Assembly (NCBI GenBank): GCA_009602725.1
Contig: WELB01000072.1
Span: 465,702-529,701 of the forward strand
Direction of reading: 5' to 3'
Length of the DNA: 64,000 nt
Origin: Spirogloea muscicola
Lineage: Eukaryota; Streptophyta; Zygnematophyceae; Spirogloeales; Spirogloeaceae
The position numbers and the translations under genes were made by a program. The notes below the pieces were generated by a model that did not search any database, was not told where the DNA came from, and was given only the letters and a program-made list of their open reading frames with translations. Positions 48,786 through 59,363 of the stretch are shown here, piece after piece. Numbering within the stretch: position 1 is the stretch's first letter; the number at the start of each line of letters is the position of its first letter.

Positions 48786-51720
48786 GGCGCATAGCCTACC
48801 ACTTGATCAGGTACTTACGGGACTTACAACGACCACGGAGAATGTCCCGGTGTGGCAAAATCTCCTCCTCTTGATACTCTTGGCAAGAACGAAGGGAGGT
48901 GGGGCGGTTGGACACGGCCATCCGTACGGTATGGCTCAAGCTGAGACACATGGAGATTCCAGTGTACCGGTGTGTCAAGCTCACATGCGACCATGCCGAC
49001 CAGGCGCATACACGAAAGGTTCCAACCCACTTTAGCAGCAACTTGTGCGTACCCATAGCCCGCAAGGCTAGGTGCTTCGTGCTCAATAGCACTGGGGCAC
49101 CCACGTCGAAGGACACGTTTTGGCGACGCAGATCAGCATACTGCTTTTGCGGATTGTGAGCAATTGGCAACAATTACTGAGCTCTCCGCTGAGCCTCCAG
49201 GAGGTCACCGGTAGACCTTAATGTGGCCGGAACGCGCTCCGGCCTCCCCACTGCAAAGGTGATCGGGGATGCTGGCATACAGGAAGAAGGGTGTGGCCTG
49301 AGAAGAGTCAGGACAGGCGGTGTACTGCATACTCGCTGGAGCAGCATACCCGGCCCAGTCAGCCGGACTGGGGTTTAAACAATGCCTTAATACGTCTTTC
49401 CAACACCTACATGACCACTGTACCGAGGCGCATGCGTCTGTTACGAGATACAAGTGCGCAAGGTATTGCAGTTGGACACCATAATGGCGTCACCTCGCCA
49501 CCAGTAACCTTTTTCACATGCGACTGTGCGTGTTGTGGTTGCTCGTGCAAACCAAGGGTCTGTGCCATACCCATCACAAAGACGCACATACAGCTCAGAG
49601 AGGTTGGTGGTGCACTGCCGAGCGGCCCCACGGGCAGGCCACACGTCTGCGGTCTGAACCTTTGTGGCACACAAGACAGGCGCCACAGCAACCCCTACAA
49701 CGTTGCGGCCACCGGGTCTGCAGCATTGATACTTCCAGGGTGGTACACACACTGGATTGCAATAGTACCGCATTACGAGCTCACCAAGCCTGACGCCTGC
49801 TCTTTGCTGTTGTGTGCGAAAAACGGTCGACCGGCTAAGGCCCGTGACAACCGTATTTTCAGCACCCTTGAAATAGCATCGCCACACACGGAGGGCGTGC
49901 ACAACAGCAAGGAGCTCTTGCTCCCCCCTTAGTTGAGATGCGCTTGGCAGGACTGAGCAGGCGGATCTCAACCCCTACGGGGTGACCCTCCTACAAGAGA
50001 ACGGCAAATGCCGATCAAAGAGGCTTTACACAATATATGACTACAATGGAGCGCCTTCTCGAGGCAAGGCCCAAAACAGGTGGGATACTAGAACCCGTTT
50101 TGAATTTCCTCAAATGCCCGCGGGCATTTGGACGTCCACCCAGGGTTCGTCCTTACGAGTGAGCTTCGTAAGAGGAGATGTCATAGGTCCGTGTCCTTGC
50201 AGGAATCCTGACAGGAACGGGTATTCTGTGCGAATCCTCGAAATGAACGCAACTGCGGCACATTCCGTGGCACCTAGCCAGTCCTTTACGTCAATCTCTG
50301 CGGACAGATGCAGCATGATTGACTACTACTTTTGGGGTCGACGCGAAACCCGTCTTTGCCCACAATGCGCCCTACTACGGTTGACATACACCTGGCATAC
50401 AATTGATTCTCACGTCGCAAAGGCAGCACTAGCTGCAGGTGCAGTACATGATCCTCGGGTGTCATACTGACACCGGTATGTCATCCAAGTATATCAGCAC
50501 ACAGTCATAGTATGGGGTCAAAGACTCCCACTGACACAGCCTGACACGGGGCTGGAAGTGTCCGAGCGGCGCACAACAAGCCCACTTCGGGACTGCCCCT
50601 GGCGTGATACAAAGTTGGTGATGACCTCAGAAGTGAGTAAGCAATACACTTGCTACTCGGAGATGATCACACAGAGCATCAATGCCCGGCGAAGGGCACC
50701 GGTGCTTGACAAGGAGCCATCAGAGGTCGATGCTGGATGCTCATCCGATGACAACCACATTGCTTCACAAGAAAGCAATAGGTGCACCATACGGTTACGG
50801 AGGTAGGTCATTATGCCCGTACTCGAGCAAGTCCGCCACTTGGGATTGCATCTCTCAACACGCGAGAGTACTTGATCGAGACAGAGGCCAGTACGTCGGC
50901 AGAGCGCCGGACGTCATTGAGCCACAAATGAGGAGCACCCGTCCAGAGGAGTTCGGCAAATACATCTGACTACTTCGGTGACTGATTGTCAAGAGCCGCA
51001 CCAGATAAGGCAACCACACTTACTACCAGAGTCAGGGGGGCACTCTTACCCATTATCAGAATCAATTACACAGCCAAAGCTGGTTGTGTTGTGGAGGTAC
51101 GTCTTTACTAACAGCTGGCGGGGACAGAGTGCAAAGATGCTGTTCCAAAGCATCCAATACAGGTCAAGCCTTTGACTTTGGCATTCCAAGGCGGAGACAA
51201 GCACTCACCCAGAGTACTCTAGCCAGCTAGCCAGCTGCAGGCATACGATGCCGGCAGCTTTCCAGCTACAAGTGCACAGGAACTGTAACATCCCTGCCCC
51301 TAATCACACACTTAGGGTCAGAATGTCCTGGTTTGGATTCAAGCATAAAGTGTTTAGGAGACAACCTCATACAGGAGAACGCCAACGCACATACGCGCAC
51401 ATAGCGCAGCGGAAGTCTTACTCTGAGGCACCGCTCTAGGGCGGTGACTCTACCCATAGACTTACAGAGAGCCGGCGGGGCCCGCAGTGACGAGCTGCGG
51501 CGACGGGCTGGGCAGCAGGCGGCAGCATCCGAGCTGTAGCATCCCTGTCCAGAGAGCGGGCGGGGCCCGCAGTGACGAGCTGCGGCGACGGGCTGGGCAT
51601 CAGGCGGCAGCAGCAGAGCTGTGGCGGCGGCGGCGGCAGCAGGCAGCAGCGGGGCTGGCTAGGCAGCAGCAGGGCTGTGTCTCTCTCGGCGTTGGTCCGA
51701 CTGAGGAGTCCGGCCGAGGC

Positions 51721-52273
51721 TGTAATGAAACAGCTGTCTGGTTAAGCCACATGGCTCTGTTGGCATTATATGACCGACTATTTGGGCCAGGTGACCCGCC
51801 AGCTGGCTGGCCGGGAAGTGGCCCGCCCGGGTGCGGGCCCCGCCGGTCCCGAATTACCCTTCGCCAAGGTCCGCCCTTTCAAGGGTGGTCAAGGGTGGAC
51901 CGTTGGCATGCCGCAAGGCGGGCCTTGGGGCGAACCTGCTCACACCCCTGGAGGGGGGGGGTGGCATGGGGAAGCACCAAGGAGCCTCAGGGGCTGAGGC
52001 TCATCAATCAGTTCGAGCCGAGGAAGCCTTGGAGCAAGCAGCCTTGCCGCTGCTCGCCGCCGCAGCCGCCGCGGCACTGCGCTGCGGGGCCTGCTGCGCC
52101 GGCCTGCGCCCAGGAGGTGGAGTCGCCGTCAAGGCGGCGCCACAGGGCCTGTCTTCCGCTGCGCTATGCGCTAGTGCTTCCTTGTGTAGTGGGTTGGCCC
52201 CTAAACCCCCTATGAGCGAATACAATAAGGACTCTCTCCCTCTAACTGCGTGTTCAGGGCGAGATTCACTACA
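51721..52273 (+). repeat. Family-A solo LTR nested in the C LTR
   Basis: A 553-bp LTR runs from TGTAATGAAAC to TTCACTACA. The perfect 5-bp duplication GAGGC lies at 51716-51720 and 52274-52278. Confidence 0.9.
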
Positions 52274-52379
52274 GAGGCCCACTACTCATAGCGTTTCTCC
52301 TGCCATCCCTCCCCTGAGGGTGTGACGAGGCCTGCCCCCAGGGCCCTCCCCAGGAGGGGCGGGCCGGACAGAGGGGGAC

Positions 52380-52555
52380 ACGAAGCGATGCCCGTTGGGC
52401 GGCACAAGGGCGACGCGAAGCGTCGCCCTGGGCGGTACAAAGGAGACGTGAAGCGGCACCTAAGGTGGCACAAGGGAGACGCGAAGCGGCGCCTTGGGCG
52501 GCACAAAGGGGACGCGAAGCATCGCACAGAAGAGGACGCGAAACGGCGCCTCCTG
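52380..52555. repeat. 33-bp minisatellite inside the C LTR
   Basis: About five units built on GACGCGAAGCGGCGCC, TGGGCGG and CACAAAGG repeat head to tail with small changes. This array is not seen in the other C LTR copies of the window. Confidence 0.75.
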
Positions 52556-53823
52556 GCGGTGCACGTGGGTGCACGTGCGGTACGAAGCCGGGGACCTCGG
52601 ACCGTACTTAGCTGCTCATACGGTGAGCAAAGCTACCCGTACCGTTTGGGACTTCCAAACGGTAGACAAGATACGATCATGTAAGGTTACCAGCACCGTT
52701 AGCATTCTGAAACGGACGGAACGTTACCGGAAAACTCAGCACTTAGCTGGGCGAATGGTGCAATTTTCGCTACCCAGCAAGTGTAATGAAACAGCCGTCT
52801 GGTTAAGCCACACGGCTCTGTTGGCATTACATGACCGACTATTTGGGCCAGGTGACCCTCCACCTGGCTGGCCGGGCAAGTGGCCCGTCCGGGGGCGGGT
52901 TCCGCCCGTCCCGAAATACCCCTCGCCAAGATCAAGGGAGGATCTTTGGGCCAGCCGCAAGGCGGGCCTTGGGGCGCACCTGCTCACACCCCTGGAGGGG
53001 GGGTGGCACGGGGAAGCACCAAGGAGCCTCAGGGGCTGAGGCTCATCAATCAGTTCGAGCCCGGGAAGCCTCGGAGCAGCCTTGCCGCTGCTCGCCGCCG
53101 CAGCCGCCGCGGCACTGCGCTGCGGGGCCTGCTGCGCCGGCCTGCGCCCAGGAGGTGGAGTCGCCGTCAAGGCGGCGCCACAGGGCCTGTCTTCCGCTGC
53201 ACTATGCGCTAGTGCTTCCTTGTGTGCTTCCCCCTATGCTCGAATACAATAAGGACTCTCTCATTCTAACTGCGTGTTCAGGGCGAGATTCTCTACAATT
53301 TGATATCAGAGGTGGTCTTTCATCCATCGCGCTTGTGATTTCTTGTGCTTGCTGATGATGTAAGGATCTCCTTGATATTCTGGCCTGACTTTTTCTGTCA
53401 AAGTTGAAGTGCTTGCCAGACGGTCCGTGGGACGGCTCCACTGAAGCGCCGGGTGCTGCGTCATCCTTGCGCCGTGGGCCGGCGACCAACGCCAGATTGC
53501 GGACTGATCCTCCAGGACCACTTGCTGTGTTTGCTCCTCTTGAGGTGAAGCTTGAGCTTGCAGCTTTGTGTGGTGAGGTCAGTCGTGTGACCAGCGTTGC
53601 TCGCGAGCATCGGTCTTGGTCACATCGCGGCTGTCTGCCTCCCTGCTGATTGAGGTGTGGACTTGTGCGCTGCCTTGCGTGCTCGCTCGCTGCTGCGACA
53701 GTCTTGTGATGTCTTGTATTGCAGTATGGAGGGTGTAAATAGCTGACTGTCGGAGCTGAATTGATCCTTCAGTGTCCCTCAGACAGAATGACTTCACCTA
53801 CCTCCAGCGCAAGATCCAGCCGT

Positions 53824-54210
53824 CCTCGGACGGCAGCGCGGTCGGCTGTGGATGCAGCGGCTGCAGCGCGGTCAGCTGTGGATGCAGCGGCTGCTGTCGA
53901 GCGGTCGGCTGTAGATGCAGCAGCTGCAGAGGCGCGGTCAGCTGCGGATGCAGCGACTGCCGTGGAGCGGTCGGCTATGGATGCAGCGGCTGCAGCGCGG
54001 TCGGCTGTGGATGCAGCGGCTGCAGAGCGGTCAGCTGTGGATGCAGCGGCTGCTGGGCGGTCAGCTGTGGATGCAGCGGCTGGGGCGGTCGGCTGTGGAT
54101 GCAGCAGCTGCAGGGCGGTCGGCTGTGGATGCAGCGGCTGCAGCGCGGTCGGCTGTGGATGCAGCGGCTGCAGGGCGGTCGGCTGTGGATGCAGCGGCTG
54201 CGGCAGGGCC
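53824..54210 (+). repeat. Minisatellite in the gag N-terminus of F
   Basis: About a dozen units of 27-33 bp built on GCGGTCGGCTGTGGATGCAG encode SAVDAAAA-type repeats. The same repeat occurs in element E (about 42,010-41,830) with roughly half as many units. Confidence 0.85.
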
Positions 54211-56640
54211 AGATACTGCGGATGCAGTGGCTGCTGCGGGGCAAGCCCTGGAGGGGCATGTCGAGCTGGGAGCCGGAGGCCTGGAGGGCTTGTCGGCTGG
54301 GGACCTGCACCGTGTTGCACTCTTACGCAGGACCTGGCGGCAGTCCAGGCTGCAATAGACCCAGTTCCGAAGGGGCTCTACCGCCTGCTTGAGCGGATGT
54401 GCACGGAGCCCCGCACCTTCATTGCCAAGCTCCGCGCGGGACAACGGCATGCGCAAAAGACCGATGCCGCGGGGCATCTGGTGTGCAGGAGTAGTGGCAA
54501 CCCTACGCATGGCCTTGCCCAGGCCCACGCCCCAGAGCTCTACTCCGGTCGTGACCACCTGGGTGGACTGAAGCCCTGGCTCAGCAAGATGTTGGAGTGG
54601 CTCACTCCATTGCTGATGGAGCATGCTCAGGAGCTGCTCAGCACGCCGGACATTGGGCGTGGCAAACGTCCCCTGCTGGAGGCCGGGGATCTGCAGAAGC
54701 AGAGCGGGGCAGGAAGAGGGTTAACCCTAAGGAGGGCTCTAACGCTCCTTCCCATGGCGGATTTCAGCCACGCGTGACAGGTGCTGGCCCGCGAATGGAA
54801 GGAGGTGGTGGCTGCTATGGCTGCGGCGCCAAGGGCCACCTGCTCAGGGACTGCCTGGCGGCAGGTCCGTCTCCATCGAGGCCACGTCTTCAGCGCCCGA
54901 TAGGCCGGGACAAGGCCAGCTTCAAGAGGAAGCTTGAGTGCCTGACCCTTGCCTCTGAGAGCCACATCATCCAGCCAGACGCACTTGAGCTGTTTGATCT
55001 TGCTGGCATTGCTTGCCCGCCAACCGTGCCGGTTGTGCGCTCCATATCTGCTTCGTTGCAAGGCTTGGAGGCCGGAGGGCCTCTATTTGTGTGGGTTGCC
55101 CACAATGATTTGCAAATGGCTGCTGATATTTACTTGAGCTGGCCTGAGAGCCGTAAGGCTGAAGAAATGCTGTTCTTCATTGTGCCGCAGAAGCGCGGCG
55201 TAACTAGTCGAGCTCCGCTGGGGCTGGACCTGCTGTGCTCGCACGAGGCAGGTCACACGCTCCTCAGGCGTAGCGTCGATGCTTATGAGCATAGGCCTTA
55301 CCCGACTGCGGTTAGGGTCTACATTGCTCGCACCCCATTCCTGGGCAGCGTCCATGGTGGACATACTATGCTTTTGAGGGGCTGGTTGCTACGGCACCAG
55401 CTAGGTTCCTCGTAGACTCAGGGGCCTCAGCGTCCTTCGTGAGTAGGGATTTGGTCTGCTCCGCTGGCTTGCATTTGCAAGCAGACGGTCTATCTAGAGT
55501 GACATAGGCCGATGCCATCCCACCAATGTGCTGGGTTTGTGCTCAACTCCAATTCGCATTCAGCAATATAAAGCGGAGGTGCTTTGCCACGCAATTGCGT
55601 TGTCTGTCGCCTTTGATGTCATATTGGGAGATGACTGGCTTCGTGCCACATCAGCATGCCTTGACTATGAACACCGAAGTTGCACGGTACAACGTGGCGC
55701 ACGGCGCCTTGTCCTATGCAAGCAGCTTCCCTGTGCACCGCCGCTGGCGGCAGGTGCGTCCATTCTGCTATCTGCCATGCAGATGAAGCGGCTGATTCAC
55801 AAGAACACTGTCGAGATGGCATTTGTTGTGATGGTGGCGTTCAATGCTGACGAGTCCAAGCCTCACTTGTGTGTAAATGCTGCGGATTCACATGGCGGGG
55901 TCCTTGATAAGCTGCTGGATGATTTTGCGGACGTGTTTTCCCGACTCTCTTCCGGACGGTCTACCTCCTCACCAAGGTGTGGCTCATACAATCCCATTGG
56001 AGCCAGCGCTCTCACCCGCCTTACCGTCCCATGTACCGGCTCAGTCCTCTCTAATTTCATGAGGTGCAATCCCAGGTCAAGGACCTGCTGGCGAAGGGCT
56101 ACATTGAGGCCTCTCAGTCGCCATACGGAGCACCCACTCTCAATGTCAAAGAGAAGGATGGCACTCTACGGATGTGCATCGACTATCGGGCTTTGGGTAA
56201 GCTTACAATCAAGACCCAAAATCCCTTGCCTCGAATAGATGATCTGTTCGATTGGCTCGCAGGGGCTACGGTGTTTAGCTCCCTGGACCTGGCAAGTGGG
56301 TATCGTCAAATCCGAACCACGCCTGCAGATGTTCGGAAGTCAGCGTTTCGGACGCCGCTTGGACATTTTCAGTTCAAAGTGCTGAGCTTTGCTTTAGCCA
56401 ATGCACCAGCGACTCCAGGCGGTGATGTCGAGGGTCTTTGGCCCGTTGCTCAATTATTTTGAGCTGGTTTACTTGGATGACATCCTGGTATTCAGCAAAA
56501 CACCTGAGGATCACGCGAAGCACCTGCGCCAAGTGCTGCAGCTGCTGCGTGACAATCACTTGTACGTAAAGCGGTGTAAGTGCGCATTTAAGCAGCCAAA
56601 ATTGACATACCTCGGGGATGTCGTGGGCAAGGACGGCATA

Positions 56641-58086
56641 TGTAATGAAACAGCCGTCTGGTTAAGCCAAATGTCTCTGTTAGCATTACATGACCGAATA
56701 TTTGGGCCAGGTGCCCTGCCAGCTGCCAGGCTGGCTGGCCGGTGGCCCGCCCGGGTGCGGGTCCCGCCCGTCCGGAAATACCCCTCAAGGATCCGCCCGG
56801 CCAAGGGAGGATCTTTGGGCCTGCCGCAAGGCGGGCCTTGGGGCGAACCTGCTCACACCCCTGGAGGGGGGGTGGCACGGGGAAGCACCAAGGAGCCTCA
56901 GGGGCAGAGGCTCCACAACCAGTTCGAGCCGAGGAAGCCCAGGAGCAGCCTTGCCGCTGCTCGCCGCCGCAGCCGCCGCCGCACTGCGCTGCGGGGCCTG
57001 CTGCGCCGGCCTGCGCCCAGGAGCTGGAGTCGCCGTCGAGGCGGCGCCACAGGAACTGTCTTCCGCTGCGCTATGCGCTAGTGCTTCCTTGTGTAGTGGG
57101 TTGGCTCCTAAACCCCCTATGCTCGAATACAATAAGGACTCTCTCTGTAACGTACCCGCCGTTACGGGACGCTTAACTCCGAGTTAAGCGCTACTGTGTA
57201 ACCAACTGACGCGCAAGTGCCTGACGCGTACGACGCGCATGTGACGCGCGAGTGACCCACGCGAGGTGACGCGCGGTGTGACGCGCCTGTCAGCGATGTG
57301 GCGCACAGGCGCGCCGCCTCCAGCAGAGGTGGCGAATCCTGGGCTTCCGGAGAGAAGCTCCTCGGCATATTCCGGAATCTGCCGACACACCCGTAATGAC
57401 GTGTATGTGACACGTGTGGCGCGCCCGTGACGCCGCGCCACACCCGTGACGCACTGGCGGCGCCGCAAGCCGGCGCCGCAGGGCGCCGCTCGGCGGCGCC
57501 GCAGGCTGGCCGCCGATTGCCCGCCATTGGTCGCCACTGGCCGCCACTTCCAGAAGGAAGCCGCGTGGCCTGGCCACGTACTAGATTCCCCTTGTCAGGC
57601 CCGCCTTCCCGAGGTGGGCCCTGAGACGAACCTCCCAGAGACCCCTGGGGAGGGTGGCACGTGAAGCACTACAAGTAGGGCTGAGGGCAGACTCGGGTAA
57701 CTCGGTCAACCTCAGTGAAGCCCGCGAGAGAGTGGCGCAGCCCTGCTGCCGCCTGCTGCCGCAGCCCGCCGACGCAGCCCTGCTGCTGCCTGCTGCCGCA
57801 GCCCGTCGCCGCATCCCGTCGTGGCGGATCTTCATCGGCTCTCTGTGAGTAAGACTGTGATCGCAGTCGCTGGCCCGCACTTGAGAGGTGAGCTGCTGAC
57901 TGTCGGCAGCATCTCAGGCCAAGACTTCCGCACTGTGATACACGTGGTGCTTCGCTGTGCTGGGGTTTGTCTCAAAACCCCAACGACCGAACTCAATCAG
58001 GACATAACTGACCCTCGACTGTGTCTTAAGGGTCAGGAATGCTTCACTCTCCCTCTAACTGCGTGTTCAGGGCGAGATTCGTTACA
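56641..58086 (+). repeat. Family-A solo LTR in the RT of F, interrupted by a B solo LTR
   Basis: The outer ends are TGTAATGAAAC at 56641 and TTCGTTACA at 58086. The 5-bp duplication GCATA lies at 56636-56640 and 58087-58091, inside the RT reading (GKDGIRVDP region). The inserted B LTR accounts for about 0.9 kb of the length. Confidence 0.92.
57146..58046 (+). repeat. Family-B solo LTR nested in the A solo LTR
   Basis: A 901-bp LTR runs from TGTAACGTAC to ATGCTTCA. The perfect duplication CTCTC lies at 57141-57145 and 58047-58051. It contains the stem GCTTAACTC/GAGTTAAGC (57,169-57,189) and a run of GACGCGC motifs. Confidence 0.93.
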
Positions 58087-59363
58087 GCATACGTGTTGAT
58101 CCCAAGAAGACTTCAGTCGTACGGGATTACATTGTGCTCCTTTCTGGGCTTTGCAAACTACTTTCGAAAGTTCCTACAAGGCTATGGGAACTTGGCACTT
58201 CCTCTTACGAAGTTGACTCGTAAGGACGTACCTTGAATATGGTCGTCCGAAAGCCAGAGTGCATTTGAGGGAATCCAGCAGGCGCTAACGTCTCCGCCTG
58301 TGCTGGCCTTTCCTCGTGGAGGCGTGCCATATGAGCTTATGAACTTACAATAAAAAAGGCATAGCAGAAGGGGGGTTCGAACTCGCTGCGATGCCTCTTT
58401 GACCGGCATTGGTGCCGTGCTCTTGCAAGAGGGTCACCCGTTAGCGTTTGAGAGTCGCCTACTGATACCTGCAGAGCGAAATTACACTACGGGCGAGCAG
58501 GAATTGCTGGCTGTGGTGCACGCCTTACGTGTCTGGCGTTGCTACCTGGAAGGTGTGGCATTTACGGTTGTCACGGATCATTGCCCGTCGACATATTTCC
58601 ACACACAGCAGCATTTGACTCGGCGTCAAGCTCGATGGTCGGAGTGCATTGCACAATTCGACTTCCAGTGGATTTATCGCCCTGGACGTCTTAATGTTGC
58701 GGACCCTGTGAGTCGCCACATTAGCGGCGCTGCTGCTTTGGCCACCTTGAATGCTTCTGGAGTGCGGGCTGCTGGATTGCGTCCGACTCGTCAAGCTTCT
58801 GAGCTACCCACGGAAGACCTCTCTGAGCTCTCTCTATGTCCGTATCCGTCAAGGGTATGGCACCGATCCGTGGTTTGCTGCGGCCGCCAACGTGAGCACC
58901 CTCACTGATGAGAAAGGCTTTTGGTGGCAAGGTGACGCTATTGTGGTCCCGGACTGCAATGCCTTGCGCACTGACATCATGCAGGAGCTGCATGATCCCC
59001 CTTACAGTGGTCATCTGGGAGTGGGCAAAACCAAAAAGGCTGTGCGCCGCCTCTTTTGGTGGCAGGGCTTTTCAGCCCAAGTGCGCGGTTTTGTGGTCAG
59101 TTGTGCCACCTGCCAGCGTACTAAGGCAATTTCCGGCAAGCCTGCCGGATTAGTTCAGCCCTTGCAGATTCCGGAGCGGAATTGGTCTGATGTCAGTGTG
59201 AATTTCATCACACAATTGCCTAAGACGCGGAACGGCTATGATGCTATTGTCGTCTTTGTGGATCGCTTGAGTAACATGGTGCATTTTGCTCCCACAACTA
59301 CGCGGGTTGCTGCGAAGGATTTCGCTGGCATCTTTGTGGATAAGTTGTGGAAATTGCATGGAG

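Larger units (their letters stand above)
51284..52728 (-). repeat. Family-C solo LTR in G', itself split by an A solo LTR
   Basis: Terminal TGTAACATCC is at 51284 and the other end is at about 52728. The flanks GGAAC (51279-51283) and GGAAA (52729-52733) are a nearly matching target duplication. Without the inserted A LTR it is about 0.89 kb. Its distal part contains a 33-bp tandem repeat. Confidence 0.75.
48786..52781 (-). mobile_element. Ty3/gypsy fossil G' (same lineage as G), interrupted by a C solo LTR
   Basis: Minus-strand pieces: chromodomain and integrase C-terminus (about 49,170-48,790), integrase start with LSELYVRLCDGYGTDPWFA (about 49,600-49,540), RNase H (about 49,960-49,800), heavily worn RT (about 50,900-50,100), and spacer sequence to 51,283. 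The stretch 51,120-51,283 and 52,729-52,781 together matches the reverse complement of element G at about 62,110-62,300. This shows that the C LTR at 51284-52728 entered a continuous G' sequence. The right end is cut by element F. It is very broken and old. Confidence 0.75.
52782..59363 (+). mobile_element. Ty3/gypsy chromovirus F (family A): 5' LTR to integrase, split by nested LTRs
   Basis: The 5' LTR is 52782-53297 (516 bp), with a tRNA-Met-type primer site at 53298-53312. Gag starts near 53,788 with a long Ala-rich repeat and ends with a CCHC knuckle (CYGCGAKGHLLRDC, about 54,811-54,855). Protease is near 55,405 (FLVDSGASASFV region). RT is about 56,060-56,640 with [20 protein letters not shown] and LVYLDDILVFS. 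A solo A LTR occupies 56641-58086. RT and RNase H resume at 58,092-58,740 (VVTDHCPSTYFHTQQHL). Integrase is about 58,800-59,363 (YSGHLGVGKTKKAVRRLFWW, GYDAIVVFVDRLSNMVHFAP). It is cut at 59364 by element G. Despite several breaks it is among the better kept copies; the 3' end lies outside the window. Confidence 0.88.

Noticed and set aside
49205-51200. Separate short frames considered as independent genes
   Set aside because: All fit as worn integrase, RNase H and RT pieces of fossil G' on the minus strand.
53769-54392. Long overlapping frames on both strands (Cys/Gly-rich or Pro/His/Ser-rich)
   Set aside because: These are by-products of the gag minisatellite, which stays open in every frame. 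Only the Ala-rich reading fits gag.
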